This document shows positions 17,443 through 25,938 of a DNA stretch of 64,000 nt, one piece after another (the first letter of the stretch is position 1; each line of letters starts with the position of its first letter). The stretch comes from Pelagibius litoralis (GTDB taxonomy: Bacteria > Pseudomonadota > Alphaproteobacteria > Kiloniellales > DSM-21159). Position numbers and translations under genes: made by a program. Below the pieces are notes generated by a model that made no database searches, was not told the DNA's origin, and worked only from the letters and a program-made list of their open reading frames with translations. The stretch is from positions 1 to 64,000 of the forward strand of contig JARFRB010000038.1 of NCBI GenBank assembly GCA_029287455.1, in the 5' to 3' direction.

Positions 17443-18057
17443 ATGAGCAGTTCGGATTCCCAAGCTCCGCGCCGTTTCCTTGCCCCTCTCTTCTTGGCGC
17501 TTGTCTTCCTGGGCGCTTGTGCCACGGAGCCTCCGCCCCGGGATTTCCCGGAGATCGGATTCGCGCACCTTGCCCCGATACAGCTGGATGTGGGGACGAT
17601 CGAGGTGGAGCGGCTCGACCGCCCGAGCGGGCAGCCGCCCCGGGTGGACCATCTTTTCCCGAACCCGCCGGGCGAGGTAGCCGAAACCTGGGCGCGAGAA
17701 CGACTGGAAGCCGCCGCGCCCGGGAGCGCGAACACCGCCCAGGTTCTGATCCGGGAAGCCTCGGTGATCGAGGTGCCCCTGCCCCGCACGCCGGGGATCA
17801 AGGGTGCGTTCACCACCGATCAATCCGAACGCTATGACGCTAAGGTCGCAATCGATGTGCGGATTTTCGATGCTTACGGAAACTTCCTGGGCAACGCCGA
17901 GGCCGAAGCGCTGCGGTCCTTGACCCTGCCGGAGGATGCCACCCTCGGCGAACGCGAGGATGCCTGGTTCAGGATGACGGAAACCCTTTTCCGCGACTTA
18001 GACCGGGAATTGGAGAACAACATCCGAGGCGCTCTCTACAGCTATGTGCTGAATTGA
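17443..18057 (+). CDS. Hypothetical lipoprotein
   Basis: The 204-residue protein has a signal peptide with a hydrophobic core and lipobox LGAC (Cys about 27), so it is probably anchored to a membrane facing the periplasm. The mature part is soluble, acidic and Pro-rich near its start, with a likely beta-rich centre (YDAKVAIDVRIFDAYGNF) and a helical C-terminus. AGGA precedes the ATG. It follows hslO by 7 nt, so it is probably in the arg-hslO operon, and ends 6 nt from convergent argE. I do not recognise its family beyond being a conserved-looking lipoprotein. Confidence 0.75.
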   Translation: MSSSDSQAPRRFLAPLFLALVFLGACATEPPPRDFPEIGFAHLAPIQLDVGTIEVERLDRPSGQPPRVDHLFPNPPGEVAETWARERLEAAAPGSANTAQVLIREASVIEVPLPRTPGIKGAFTTDQSERYDAKVAIDVRIFDAYGNFLGNAEAEALRSLTLPEDATLGEREDAWFRMTETLFRDLDRELENNIRGALYSYVLN

Positions 18058-18063
18058 AGGCAC

Positions 18064-19227
18064 TCACGCAGCCGCCCAATCGATGATCTTCCGCAGCAGG
18101 GTTTCGCAGGCGACGACCTGGGAAATCTCGATGAACTCGTTGGGCTGGTGGGCCTGATCGATTGAGCCGGGTCCGCAGACGACCGTGGAAAAGCCCGCCT
18201 CTTGAAAAAGACCCCCCTCCGTCCCGAAGGCCACCGCGTAGGTAGCGTTTTGTCCTGTCAGGAGGCGCAGGAGCTGCTCGGCGGCGCCACCGGCTTCCGG
18301 CGCGAGGGGCGTGACGGCGGCAAGAGATTCCGTCACGATATTCGCCTCCGGCGCAACTTCGCGCAGCTCTGGCAGCACGGTCTCCTGGGCGAAACGCTCG
18401 AATCGGGCAAGGATCGCCGGGATGTCGTCACCCGGCACGGCGCGGAACTCCCATTTGAAGGTGCAGTGGGCTGGAATGATATTGAGGGCGGTTCCGCCCT
18501 CGATCTCGCCAACCTGAAACGAGGTGTAGGGCGGCTCGAAGCGGGTGTCGGCGGGCGGGGCGGCCTTGTGCTCGCGGGCCATCTCGTCAATGAAGGAAAT
18601 CAGGCGCGCGGCGGCGACGATGGCGCTGGCACCGCGCTGCGGCTGACTGGAATGGGCCGGTCGCCCCGTCACCGCGGTCTGAAACCCGTTCACCCCCTTA
18701 TGGGCGTTGACGATCTTGAGGTCGGTTGGCTCGCCGATGAGGACGAGGGCCGGCGGAGGAAGATTCGCCTTCAAGTCGGCGATCAATCCCCCGACGCCGA
18801 TGCAGCCCAATTCCTCGTCGTAGGAGATCGCGAAGTGGATCGGTTTGGAAAGCGTGCGGCTTAGCATCTCCGGCACTAGGGCCAAGCCGGCTGCGAGGAA
18901 GCTCTTCATGTCAGAAGTGCCGCGGCCGTAAAGGCGGCCATCGCGCTCCACCACTTGAAACGGGTCGCTGTCCCAATCCTGGCCCGCCACGGGGACCACG
19001 TCGCTGTGTCCGGAAAGCACGATCCCGCCGGCGATTTCCGGCCCGACCGTCGCGAAGAGGTTGGCCTTGGCGCCGCTTGCATCGAAGGTGCGCCGCGTGG
19101 GCACCCCGTGTTCGGCGAAATAACCCTCCACCCAGTCGATCAGAGCCAGGTTCGAGAGTTCCGAGGTGGTGTCGAAAGCAATCAGACGGTCGATCATTTG
19201 GCGCACGGCCGGTCGCGGCTGCGTCAT
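18064..19227 (-). CDS. argE: Acetylornithine deacetylase
   Basis: This M20 zinc amidohydrolase of 387 residues removes acetate from N-acetylornithine. Metal and catalytic residues appear in LSGHSDVVPV, GRGTSDMKSF (bridging Asp) and SYDEELGCIG (general-base Glu pair). The dimerisation domain follows, including GRPAHSSQPQRG. The start is set at 19227 by CGGAG about 10 nt upstream; the open frame extends much further upstream but only as an antisense-like shadow of trkH. With argD and argF nearby it completes the linear (ArgE) ornithine route. It lies 17 nt behind trkH. Confidence 0.93.
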   Translation of the reverse strand: MTQPRPAVRQMIDRLIAFDTTSELSNLALIDWVEGYFAEHGVPTRRTFDASGAKANLFATVGPEIAGGIVLSGHSDVVPVAGQDWDSDPFQVVERDGRLYGRGTSDMKSFLAAGLALVPEMLSRTLSKPIHFAISYDEELGCIGVGGLIADLKANLPPPALVLIGEPTDLKIVNAHKGVNGFQTAVTGRPAHSSQPQRGASAIVAAARLISFIDEMAREHKAAPPADTRFEPPYTSFQVGEIEGGTALNIIPAHCTFKWEFRAVPGDDIPAILARFERFAQETVLPELREVAPEANIVTESLAAVTPLAPEAGGAAEQLLRLLTGQNATYAVAFGTEGGLFQEAGFSTVVCGPGSIDQAHQPNEFIEISQVVACETLLRKIIDWAAA

Positions 19228-19244
19228 GGTTCGAAAGCTCCGCG

Positions 19245-20687
19245 TCAACCGCGCCAGAACCGCGGCATGAAGAGAACGAGAATGGTGAAGAGCTCCAATC
19301 GCCCCAACAGCATTCCCAAGCACAGAATCCACTTCGCCGAAGCCGGCAAGGTGGAAAAGTTGCCATCCGGGCCGATCGTCTCGCCGAGGCCGGGCCCGAC
19401 ATTCGCAATGGCGGAGGCCGCGCCGGAAACGGCTGTGATGAAGTCGAGGCCTGTCAGCCCCAGCGCGATGGCAAGCGCGCAGAACGCCAGGATGAAGAAA
19501 AAGAAGAAACTCATCACCGAAAGGGAAAGCGTGTCGGTGATCGGCTTGGCGTTGTAGTAGGCGATAAACACGCCGTGCGGCTGCATCAGCCGGCGCAACT
19601 GTGTCTTGGCGCTGGCAAAGAGAATTTGCAGCCGGAAGATTTTGATGCCGCAGGTGGTCGATCCCGCGCAGCCGCCGATGAACATCAGCAGGAAGAACAA
19701 GGCCATCGGGAAGCCGCCCCAGGTATCGAAGTCGGCGGTGGAATAACCCGTTCCGGTCATGATGGAAATCACGTTGAATGCCGAATAGCGCAAGGCGTCG
19801 ACAAGGCCCATGCGGTCTTGCGCCTCCAGCCAAACCGTGAGCACAAGGATAGCCAGGGCCAAGATCGCGAGCATGGTGCGCACTTGGGAATCCCGGAACA
19901 ATGCACCCGGAGACCCTCGCAAGGCCCGCAGATAGAGCACGAAGGGCACGCTGCCAAGCAACATCAACACGCAGATCGTGTAGTCGATCCCCGCGCTGTT
20001 GAAATGCGCGACAGAGGCATCGTAGGTGGAATAGCCGCCGGTCGCGATCGAGGTCATGGCATGGGCGATCGCGTCGAAACCGTTCATCCCCCAGGTCGAA
20101 AGAACGATGGCGCCAATCAGCGTCAGAATGACATAAACACCCGCGATTCCGCCTGCGATCGCGGCTGCGCGCGGCATCACCTTGTCGGTCTCGAAAGCCT
20201 CGACCCTGAAGAGCTGCATGCCGCCCACTTGCAGGATCGGCAGGACCGATACGGCCATCACGATAATGCCAATTCCGCCGAGCCACTGAAGGATTGCGCG
20301 CCAGAGCAGGATGCCGGGAGGAGCAAGCTCGAGCCCGACGATCACCGTCGAGCCAGTCGTGGTGACGCCGGACATGGATTCGAAGAAGGCGTCGGTAACG
20401 CTAAGGTCTAGTTCCGAGAAGGCAAAGGGCAAGGCGCCGAAGGCGGCGATGATCAGCCAGGCCATGGTTGTCATAACGAAAGCCTGGCGCACCGAGAAGC
20501 CGAACCAGCCGGTGCGCGTGGTCAGGACTAAGCACACCCCCACGAAAAGGGTTGTGCCCGTGGACGCCATGAAAATCTGCCAGTCGGGATTGTCGAGGGC
20601 GAAATCCACGGCGGCCGGGATCAGCATCGCCAGTGCGAGGATGCACAGCAAAATGCCGTTGACGAAGAGGATAGGGCGAAGATCCAT
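19245..20687 (-). CDS. trkH: Trk potassium uptake protein TrkH
   Basis: TrkH is the K+-translocating membrane subunit of the Trk system. The 480-residue protein shows the four pseudo-repeat pore loops with selectivity-filter glycines: MSGVTTTGSTV, TSIATGGYSTYD, SIMTGTGYSTADF and ANVGPGLGETIG. The number and spacing of membrane helices fit the family. The regulatory NAD-binding partner TrkA is not in this window. It may be co-transcribed with argE, 17 nt downstream, although the functions are unrelated. Confidence 0.95.
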   Translation of the reverse strand: MDLRPILFVNGILLCILALAMLIPAAVDFALDNPDWQIFMASTGTTLFVGVCLVLTTRTGWFGFSVRQAFVMTTMAWLIIAAFGALPFAFSELDLSVTDAFFESMSGVTTTGSTVIVGLELAPPGILLWRAILQWLGGIGIIVMAVSVLPILQVGGMQLFRVEAFETDKVMPRAAAIAGGIAGVYVILTLIGAIVLSTWGMNGFDAIAHAMTSIATGGYSTYDASVAHFNSAGIDYTICVLMLLGSVPFVLYLRALRGSPGALFRDSQVRTMLAILALAILVLTVWLEAQDRMGLVDALRYSAFNVISIMTGTGYSTADFDTWGGFPMALFFLLMFIGGCAGSTTCGIKIFRLQILFASAKTQLRRLMQPHGVFIAYYNAKPITDTLSLSVMSFFFFFILAFCALAIALGLTGLDFITAVSGAASAIANVGPGLGETIGPDGNFSTLPASAKWILCLGMLLGRLELFTILVLFMPRFWRG

Positions 20688-20892
20688 GTCCGGCGGCTAA
20701 GCTGCCCGCGAAGAAACCCGAGACGACCGGAGCGAAGGCCAATGCCAACCCTTGCGGCTGACGAAGCGAATCCAAGGAGGGATTCGCCGGCCGGTTGCCC
20801 CAGCGGGGATTCTGAACCCCCGCGCGCGCTCTGGCAACCGGCTATAGTAGATTTCGCTCCGTGATCGCCCTTGATTGGGCCGGGAACTGGCT

Positions 20893-21543
20893 TTAGGACG
20901 CTTCGTAGCTCTGGGATTTGCCGATGAGAGCGAGAAACTCCCGGCGCGTTCCCGCGTTGTCCCGAAACGCGCCCAGCATGCGGCTGGTGACCATGCTGAC
21001 CCCCGGCTTGTGGATGCCGCGAGTCGTCATGCATTGGTGCGCTGCCTCAACCACCACGGCCACTCCTCGCGGCTCCAAGGCGGTCTGGATGGAATTGGCG
21101 ATCTGCGCCGTCATCTTTTCCTGGATCTGCAATCGTTTGGAATAGGCTTCCACCACACGCGCGAGCTTGCTGATGCCCACCACCCGCTTCTTCGGCAGAT
21201 AGGCCACGTGCGCGCGCCCGATGATCGGCACGACATGGTGCTCGCAATGGGATTCGAAGCGGATGTCGCGCAACAAGACCATTTCGTCGTAGCCGTCGGT
21301 TTCCTCGAAGGTCCGGCGCAGGAGATCGTCGGGGTCGATCTCGTAGCCGCTGAAAAAATCCTCGTAGGCGCGCACCACGCGTTTGGGCGTGTCGAGAAGC
21401 CCCTCGCGCTTCGGGTCGTCACCTGCCCAGCGCAGCAGGACTTCCACGGCGCGCTCGGCCTCTTCGCGGCTCGGGCGTGACACGGGTGTTGTATCCAGAG
21501 TTGGGTTTACGGCGGCGACCTGGCCAGCGGTTCCTGAAGTCAA
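20893..21543 (-). CDS. folE: GTP cyclohydrolase I
   Basis: FolE converts GTP to 7,8-dihydroneopterin triphosphate for folate synthesis. Zinc ligands are visible in [10 protein letters not shown] and the C-terminal [10 protein letters not shown], and the typical [14 protein letters not shown] and [10 protein letters not shown] segments are present. The preferred start is TTG 21543, because GAAGGA lies about 10 nt upstream and it gives the usual 216 residues. An alternative TTG at 21642 overlaps the apaG stop and would add 33 residues unlike FolE. Confidence 0.93.
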   Translation of the reverse strand: MTSGTAGQVAAVNPTLDTTPVSRPSREEAERAVEVLLRWAGDDPKREGLLDTPKRVVRAYEDFFSGYEIDPDDLLRRTFEETDGYDEMVLLRDIRFESHCEHHVVPIIGRAHVAYLPKKRVVGISKLARVVEAYSKRLQIQEKMTAQIANSIQTALEPRGVAVVVEAAHQCMTTRGIHKPGVSMVTSRMLGAFRDNAGTRREFLALIGKSQSYEAS

Positions 21544-21638
21544 CGTAGTGATTTCCTTCTTTATCCTTGCCGGCGGGATTGCTCGCCGGGACCCTAGGCG
21601 AGGTGGGGCGATATCCCGGTCAGTCAAGCCGTCCGGTG

Positions 21639-22043
21639 TCAATTCAGTTGTACGGGCTGGTGCGGGCTATCCAGCGAAAACGCCGGAATATCAATCTCGA
21701 AGTGTTCGCCTGCGTCCTTGCCGGTCTGCCGAACCATCTCGTAGCGCCCGACCATAATGCCCGATGGCGTGGTGAGCGGCGTCCCGCTTGTATACTCGAA
21801 ACTCTGTCCGGGAGCCAGAACCGGCTGTTCGCCAACCACCCCGGGGCCCCGCACCTCCTGCACCCGGCCCTTGGCGTCGGTAATGTGCCAATAGCGCGAG
21901 ACAAGTTGAACCGTGTCGCCGCCGCGGTTCTCGATCCGAACCTGATAGGCCCAGACATAGTGACTCTTTGATGGCGAGGACTGATCGTCCAGAAAGACGG
22001 GGCGCACGGTCACGCTGATGGCGGCGGTGGTTGTTTCGTACAT
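21639..22043 (-). CDS. apaG: ApaG family protein
   Basis: This is a 134-residue ApaG protein with an immunoglobulin/fibronectin-III-like beta fold and the conserved [21 protein letters not shown] and [12 protein letters not shown] segments. E. coli ApaG was linked to Co2+/Mg2+ phenotypes, and the same fold occurs in F-box proteins and PDIP38, but its biochemical role is unsettled. The ATG at 22043 gives the family-typical N-terminus. folE lies downstream on the same strand after about 95 nt. Confidence 0.93.
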   Translation of the reverse strand: MYETTTAAISVTVRPVFLDDQSSPSKSHYVWAYQVRIENRGGDTVQLVSRYWHITDAKGRVQEVRGPGVVGEQPVLAPGQSFEYTSGTPLTTPSGIMVGRYEMVRQTGKDAGEHFEIDIPAFSLDSPHQPVQLN

Positions 22044-22207
22044 CCTTCTCTCGCTTCCCGGTGCCAACTTGGGTCCAGTCGGGCAACCGGCCCGGTCCCT
22101 CCTTGACTTAGGTCACGTCGCGCCCGGGCAAAGACGATCGCAAGCTCCGCATTGGAATATCATGCCCCGGGGGCCGAGGATCAACCGCCGTGAACCTAAA
22201 GCCGCGC

Positions 22208-22243
22208 AAAAGAAACCGGCGCCACCCCAGGGGGTGACGCCGG
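22208..22243 (-). terminator. Intrinsic terminator of the OmpA-like gene
   Basis: On the minus strand, CCGGCGTCACCCC pairs with GGGGTGGCGCCGG across a two-base loop (22216-22243), with one T-G wobble. It is followed by the T-rich tract TTTCTTTT. It starts 26 nt past the stop of the gene ending at 22269, the expected place for a Rho-independent terminator. Confidence 0.85.
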
Positions 22244-22268
22244 ATCATTTCACCGGTGATCCTTCTTG

Positions 22269-23126
22269 CTACTGGAGAAGGATCTCCACGCGGCGGTTAC
22301 GCTGCTCGGGCACACCGTCCGGCGTCGGTACGGCAGGCTCGGCTTCACCGCGGCCGGCGACCGAGATGTTCGAGGGCGAAATGCCCCTGGCCACCAAGGC
22401 GTCGCGGACCGCGTTGGCGCGGCGCAGCGAGAGTTGCAGGTTGTAGTCTTCCGGACCGGCGCGGTCGGCGTGACCCGTGACGGCGAAGTCGCCAAGGTTG
22501 TCACGCTGCGAAGCGGCGATCGCGTCGTCGATCACGGACGCCGCATTCTCGGAGATCGCGGCGCTGTCGAACGCGAAGTACAGGGTGAAGGACTCAGGCG
22601 CAGCACTCGGCACCGGAGCCGGCGGCGGCGGTGTCAAAGCGATACGCAGGTCTTCCATGGCCTGCTGGAACCCGGCTTGGCAAACGGCCATTTCGTCGGG
22701 CTGGATGTCTTCGGAGGTCTGCTCGAGCCAACAGTCGTACTGAGTCTGCGCGCGCGAGGCCTCGGCCGGCGCCTTTTCGCGGCCACCGGTGTTGAGAAGG
22801 CTCAGCAATTCGGAGCGGCCGGCGCTCATGTCGCTGATGTACTGCTCGGGAATTTCCCGCCGATAACCGGTCGGGTCGTCCGGCAGAACCACGTCGCCCG
22901 CGGCGGCGTCACGGGTCTTCGCGGCGTAATGCTGCGAACTGCCGTAGTCGAACATTTCGTCGTGCTCGTAGACCGCCAGTGAGCGGTAATCCTCGGTCAA
23001 CGCCTGGTTAAAGGGCGTGACTCCGGCACCGGGTTGCACTTCGCGGGCATCGTCGATGTCCCATCCAGCGCATCCCGTCAATAAACCGAGCGCCGCGACG
23101 ACGCCCAGGTGTTTCAAATTAAGCAT
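22269..23126 (-). CDS. OmpA-family lipoprotein
   Basis: The 285-residue protein has a lipoprotein signal (LLTGC, Cys19) and a C-terminal OmpA-like peptidoglycan-binding domain (about residues 175-285) with LYFAFDSAAI, VTGHADRAGPEDYN and the final NRRVEILL. The central region has paired cysteines and a Pro-rich linker. It probably tethers the outer membrane to peptidoglycan, but it is larger than Pal and no tol genes are nearby. It has its own candidate promoter upstream and an intrinsic terminator downstream, so it is monocistronic. Confidence 0.9.
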   Translation of the reverse strand: MLNLKHLGVVAALGLLTGCAGWDIDDAREVQPGAGVTPFNQALTEDYRSLAVYEHDEMFDYGSSQHYAAKTRDAAAGDVVLPDDPTGYRREIPEQYISDMSAGRSELLSLLNTGGREKAPAEASRAQTQYDCWLEQTSEDIQPDEMAVCQAGFQQAMEDLRIALTPPPPAPVPSAAPESFTLYFAFDSAAISENAASVIDDAIAASQRDNLGDFAVTGHADRAGPEDYNLQLSLRRANAVRDALVARGISPSNISVAGRGEAEPAVPTPDGVPEQRNRRVEILLQ

Positions 23127-23451
23127 GAGACTTCTCCTCCTGCGGAATGAGGGCGTAGAGGCTTGTGATTTAACCCCACTCTGCGGCGCATGGCAGTATC
23201 TGCCGTTTCTGGTTGTAATGGCCCCCTAAAGTACGCAACAAGTTGCGCTGGTTAAGTTAATTCAGTTGCTGGAGAATGTCAAAATCGCAAGCACACCATT
23301 GAACGAGTTTTCGCACAGTCTTTATCCTATCGCCATCGCGATTCCCTTATTTCGGGAAATGCCTACGGGCTTGCTCAAATCAAACGGGGTAGATGGCGAT
23401 GGTTGAACGAAAGCGATCGCGTTTCGAGCACGAAGGGAGCGGGATTCGAAT
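23127..23451. other. Intergenic region with promoter, otherwise empty
   Basis: This 325-bp gap lies between the ABC ATPase gene end and the OmpA-like gene start. The part nearest the lipoprotein holds a candidate minus-strand promoter and a leader of about 120 nt. Nothing else recognisable is seen. It is more AT-rich than its surroundings. Confidence 0.5.
23254..23282 (-). promoter_or_regulatory. Candidate promoter of the OmpA-like lipoprotein
   Basis: Minus strand TTGACA at 23282-23277 is a perfect -35 box. At 17 bp spacing TAACTT (23259-23254) keeps the three best-conserved -10 bases. The predicted start near 23247 leaves a 5' leader of about 120 nt. Sequence match only. Confidence 0.45.
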
Positions 23452-24162
23452 CTAGGGCAGCCGCACCGGAGAGGGGCTGGTCGGGGTCCATGCGGCGGCT
23501 TCTTCGGGGTCGTCATTGCCCGCCGGCGCGAGCGTGATGACCTGCCCGGCGGCGGCCTCGGCATCGGCGGGATCGTGCGTGACCAAGAGCGCCGGCAGCC
23601 CATAATCGCGCACGTGATCGAACACGAAGGCGCGGATGCGCGTCCGCAAACCGATGTCCAGCTTGGCGAAGGGCTCGTCCAGCAAGAGCGCCCTCGGTTC
23701 AGACAGCAAGGTGCGCAGCAAGGCGACCCGCGCCCGCTGACCGCCGGATAGGGTTGCCGGATCGCGGTCCCCGAAACCACTCAAGCCCGCATCGGCCAAT
23801 GCGGCTTCGATCCGCCCAAGCCGCGCCTTTCGTCCGCGCAGGCTCGCCGGCAGGCCAAAGGCCAGGTTCTCGGCGACGGATAGGTGGGGGAACAGCAGAT
23901 CGTCTTGGAATATAATGCCGATTCCACGCCGCTCCGGCGGTAATCCGGTCACGTCGGAATCGCCGATCAGCACGCTGCCCGTGGCGACGAAGGCGCGGTC
24001 CAAGGTGCCGCAGATGTAGGCAAGCAGGCTGGACTTGCCGCAGCCGCTCGGCCCCATGACTGTTACCGTCTGACCGGGCTCAGCCACCAGGTCCAGGCGC
24101 TGGAACAGGTTTCGGCCCACCAGTGAGAGAGAGACGCCTTGCAAGCGCAGGGCTCCTGTCAT
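23452..24162 (-). CDS. ynjD: ABC transporter ATP-binding protein, YnjD type
   Basis: This 236-residue ATPase has Walker A GPSGCGKSS (37-45), signature LSGGQRARVALLRTL, Walker B ALLLDEPF and the switch His in LLVTHDP. The subfamily is that of thiamine/YnjD-type importers (short C-terminus, no regulatory domain). It lies behind genes for a fused permease and a YnjB-like binding protein, the same order as E. coli ynjBCD. The start lies in a 17-bp tandem repeat that separates it from ynjC by 30 nt. Confidence 0.88.
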   Translation of the reverse strand: MTGALRLQGVSLSLVGRNLFQRLDLVAEPGQTVTVMGPSGCGKSSLLAYICGTLDRAFVATGSVLIGDSDVTGLPPERRGIGIIFQDDLLFPHLSVAENLAFGLPASLRGRKARLGRIEAALADAGLSGFGDRDPATLSGGQRARVALLRTLLSEPRALLLDEPFAKLDIGLRTRIRAFVFDHVRDYGLPALLVTHDPADAEAAAGQVITLAPAGNDDPEEAAAWTPTSPSPVRLP

Positions 24163-24200
24163 TTCCGGGCCCCCGTCATTTCCGGGCCCCCGTCATTTCC
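24158..24200. repeat. 17-bp tandem repeat at the ynjC-ynjD junction
   Basis: The unit GTCATTTCCGGGCCCCC occurs at 24158-24174 and 24175-24191, and its first nine bases recur at 24192-24200. Each unit contains the minus-strand sequence AAATGAC. The ynjC stop (TGA at 24195-24193) lies in one copy and the ynjD start (ATG at 24162-24160) in the last one. Two duplications therefore seem to have separated an originally overlapping ATGA. Confidence 0.95.
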
Positions 24201-25938
24201 CGGCTTCCCGTGCTGGGCCGAAAGGCCGAAGCCTGCCCGGTAAGCCAATAGCGAGCGCGAAAATCGCCAGGGGAAGGGCAGCTTGCAGGAAGGTGTAAAC
24301 GCCCAGAACCCTGCGATCCGCCCCGCTCGAGAGCGCGACCGCCTCGGTGGTAAGGGTCGCGACGCGCCCCGCCCCGATGAAAAGCGTCGGCAGGTACTGC
24401 GCCACGCTCACCGAGAATGCCACGGCGAAGGAAATCAACACCGGCCGCAGCAGCAGGGGCAACTTGATGCGCCAGAACACCCGCGCCGGGCTTGCCCCCA
24501 GACAGCGGGCCGTGCGCAGCAGCCGCTCGTCGAGCGCCCGGTAGGGGTCCGCCAAGGCCAGAAAGGCATAAGGCAAGGTGAACAAGAGGTGACTCCAAAC
24601 CACCGCCGCCCAGGTTCCGGCCCAACCGAGCCGGAAGGCCAGCACCTGCGCGCCGAACAGAAAAGCAATCTGCGGCACCAGCAAGGGCAGGTAAAGCAGC
24701 CAGAGCGCGCGGTGGGTCGGACGCCGCCCGACCCGCTGCTCGCTTTCCAGGCAGCCCAGCGTCAGCGCCACCGCCAGCCCTGCCGCGGCGAGCCCCAATC
24801 CCAGCGTGGTCCAGCCCGAAATCGCCACGCCGTCGAGGTGGCGGCTCCAGGTTTCAAGGGACCAGGCGCTTGGCCAGGCGTCGGGAAAGCGCCAGCGCCG
24901 CGCAACCGACCAGACGGCCATCACCGCGATCCCGCCCAACCCAAGGGCCACCACGACCGCCATGGCAAGGCCCGCCGCGCGAGCCTGAACCTTGCCGGAG
25001 CCGCCACGACGGCCGGCGAAGCTCGCGGCACGCGCCTGGTGGATCGCTATGCACTCAAAACCATGCCAAAGCGCGATCCCAAGCACCACCAGGCCAAGCT
25101 GAAGACAGGCACCCGCGCTCGCAGCGAAGCGCATGCTTAGATCGGGATCGTTGAACCAGCGCAAAATCTGAACGGCCAAGGTGGGCGGCGTGCCGGGGCC
25201 GAGCACCATGGCCATGTCGACGACCGAGAGCGCGTAGGCGAGCACCGCATAGACCGGCAAGCGAATCTGCGGGTAGACCGCCGGAAGAACAGTCTTCATC
25301 CAGGCGGCGATTGGTCCATAGCCAAGGCCCCGGGCGGTCGCCAGGCGCTGCTTTGCGCCTACTTGATCCAGGGCGCCGATGGTAATCAGCAAGAGAAACG
25401 GCACCTCCTTGACCACCAGCCCCAAGGCCAGGGCAAGGCCATAGGGGTCGGGCAGGATGGCCAGGTCCGGGGGAATCTCCGACCCGGTGAGCCAGGGCGC
25501 GGCAAGCCGGAAAAAGAAGCCGCTGGGCGCCAGTAGAAACGCCAATCCGATGGCCACGGCGACGTGCGGCACCGCAAGCAGCGGGGTCATAAGCCGTCTC
25601 AGCGCCGCGAAGAGGCGGGTTTCGTGGCAGGCGGCGACGAACCAAATGGTCAGGCAGAAGGCGATGGCTGTTGATAGGAAGCCGCTGGTGATCGTCAGCG
25701 CCAGCATCCTCTCGAAGCCGGGAGAGGCGAACAAAGCCCGCCATGGCTCCAGGCTGAACGCCGCGCCGCCGATCGCCGGAAGATAACCGAAGGCTGGCAG
25801 CCAGGTTCCCAAAAGCCCCACACAAATAGGCAGCAGGAAGGTCGCGAGGGTGAGCGCCGGCACCCAGCCCAGCAGGCCGCGCGCCGGGAACCCGGCTTTT
25901 GGCGCGTCCCGCCCTAGCGGCTGTAGCGCCTCAGCCAT
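24193..25938 (-). CDS. ynjC: ABC transporter permease, fused YnjC type
   Basis: This permease of about 581 residues has two MetI-like halves in one chain, roughly residues 20-300 and 320-575, each with several membrane helices and an EAA-like loop (ATARGLGYGPIAAW and ARCLGASPARVFW). That fused architecture is the mark of YnjC. ATG 25938 is preceded by GAGGCGGA and overlaps the end of ynjB by 25 nt. It forms the inner-membrane channel of the importer; its substrate is not established for this family, and thiamine-like or polyamine-like compounds are only guesses. Confidence 0.88.
   Translation of the reverse strand: MAEALQPLGRDAPKAGFPARGLLGWVPALTLATFLLPICVGLLGTWLPAFGYLPAIGGAAFSLEPWRALFASPGFERMLALTITSGFLSTAIAFCLTIWFVAACHETRLFAALRRLMTPLLAVPHVAVAIGLAFLLAPSGFFFRLAAPWLTGSEIPPDLAILPDPYGLALALGLVVKEVPFLLLITIGALDQVGAKQRLATARGLGYGPIAAWMKTVLPAVYPQIRLPVYAVLAYALSVVDMAMVLGPGTPPTLAVQILRWFNDPDLSMRFAASAGACLQLGLVVLGIALWHGFECIAIHQARAASFAGRRGGSGKVQARAAGLAMAVVVALGLGGIAVMAVWSVARRWRFPDAWPSAWSLETWSRHLDGVAISGWTTLGLGLAAAGLAVALTLGCLESEQRVGRRPTHRALWLLYLPLLVPQIAFLFGAQVLAFRLGWAGTWAAVVWSHLLFTLPYAFLALADPYRALDERLLRTARCLGASPARVFWRIKLPLLLRPVLISFAVAFSVSVAQYLPTLFIGAGRVATLTTEAVALSSGADRRVLGVYTFLQAALPLAIFALAIGLPGRLRPFGPAREAGK

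Noticed and set aside
19228-20286. Upstream extension of the argE frame through trkH
   Set aside because: The extra 353 residues are another reading frame of trkH on the same strand; argE homology and a ribosome site support ATG 19227.
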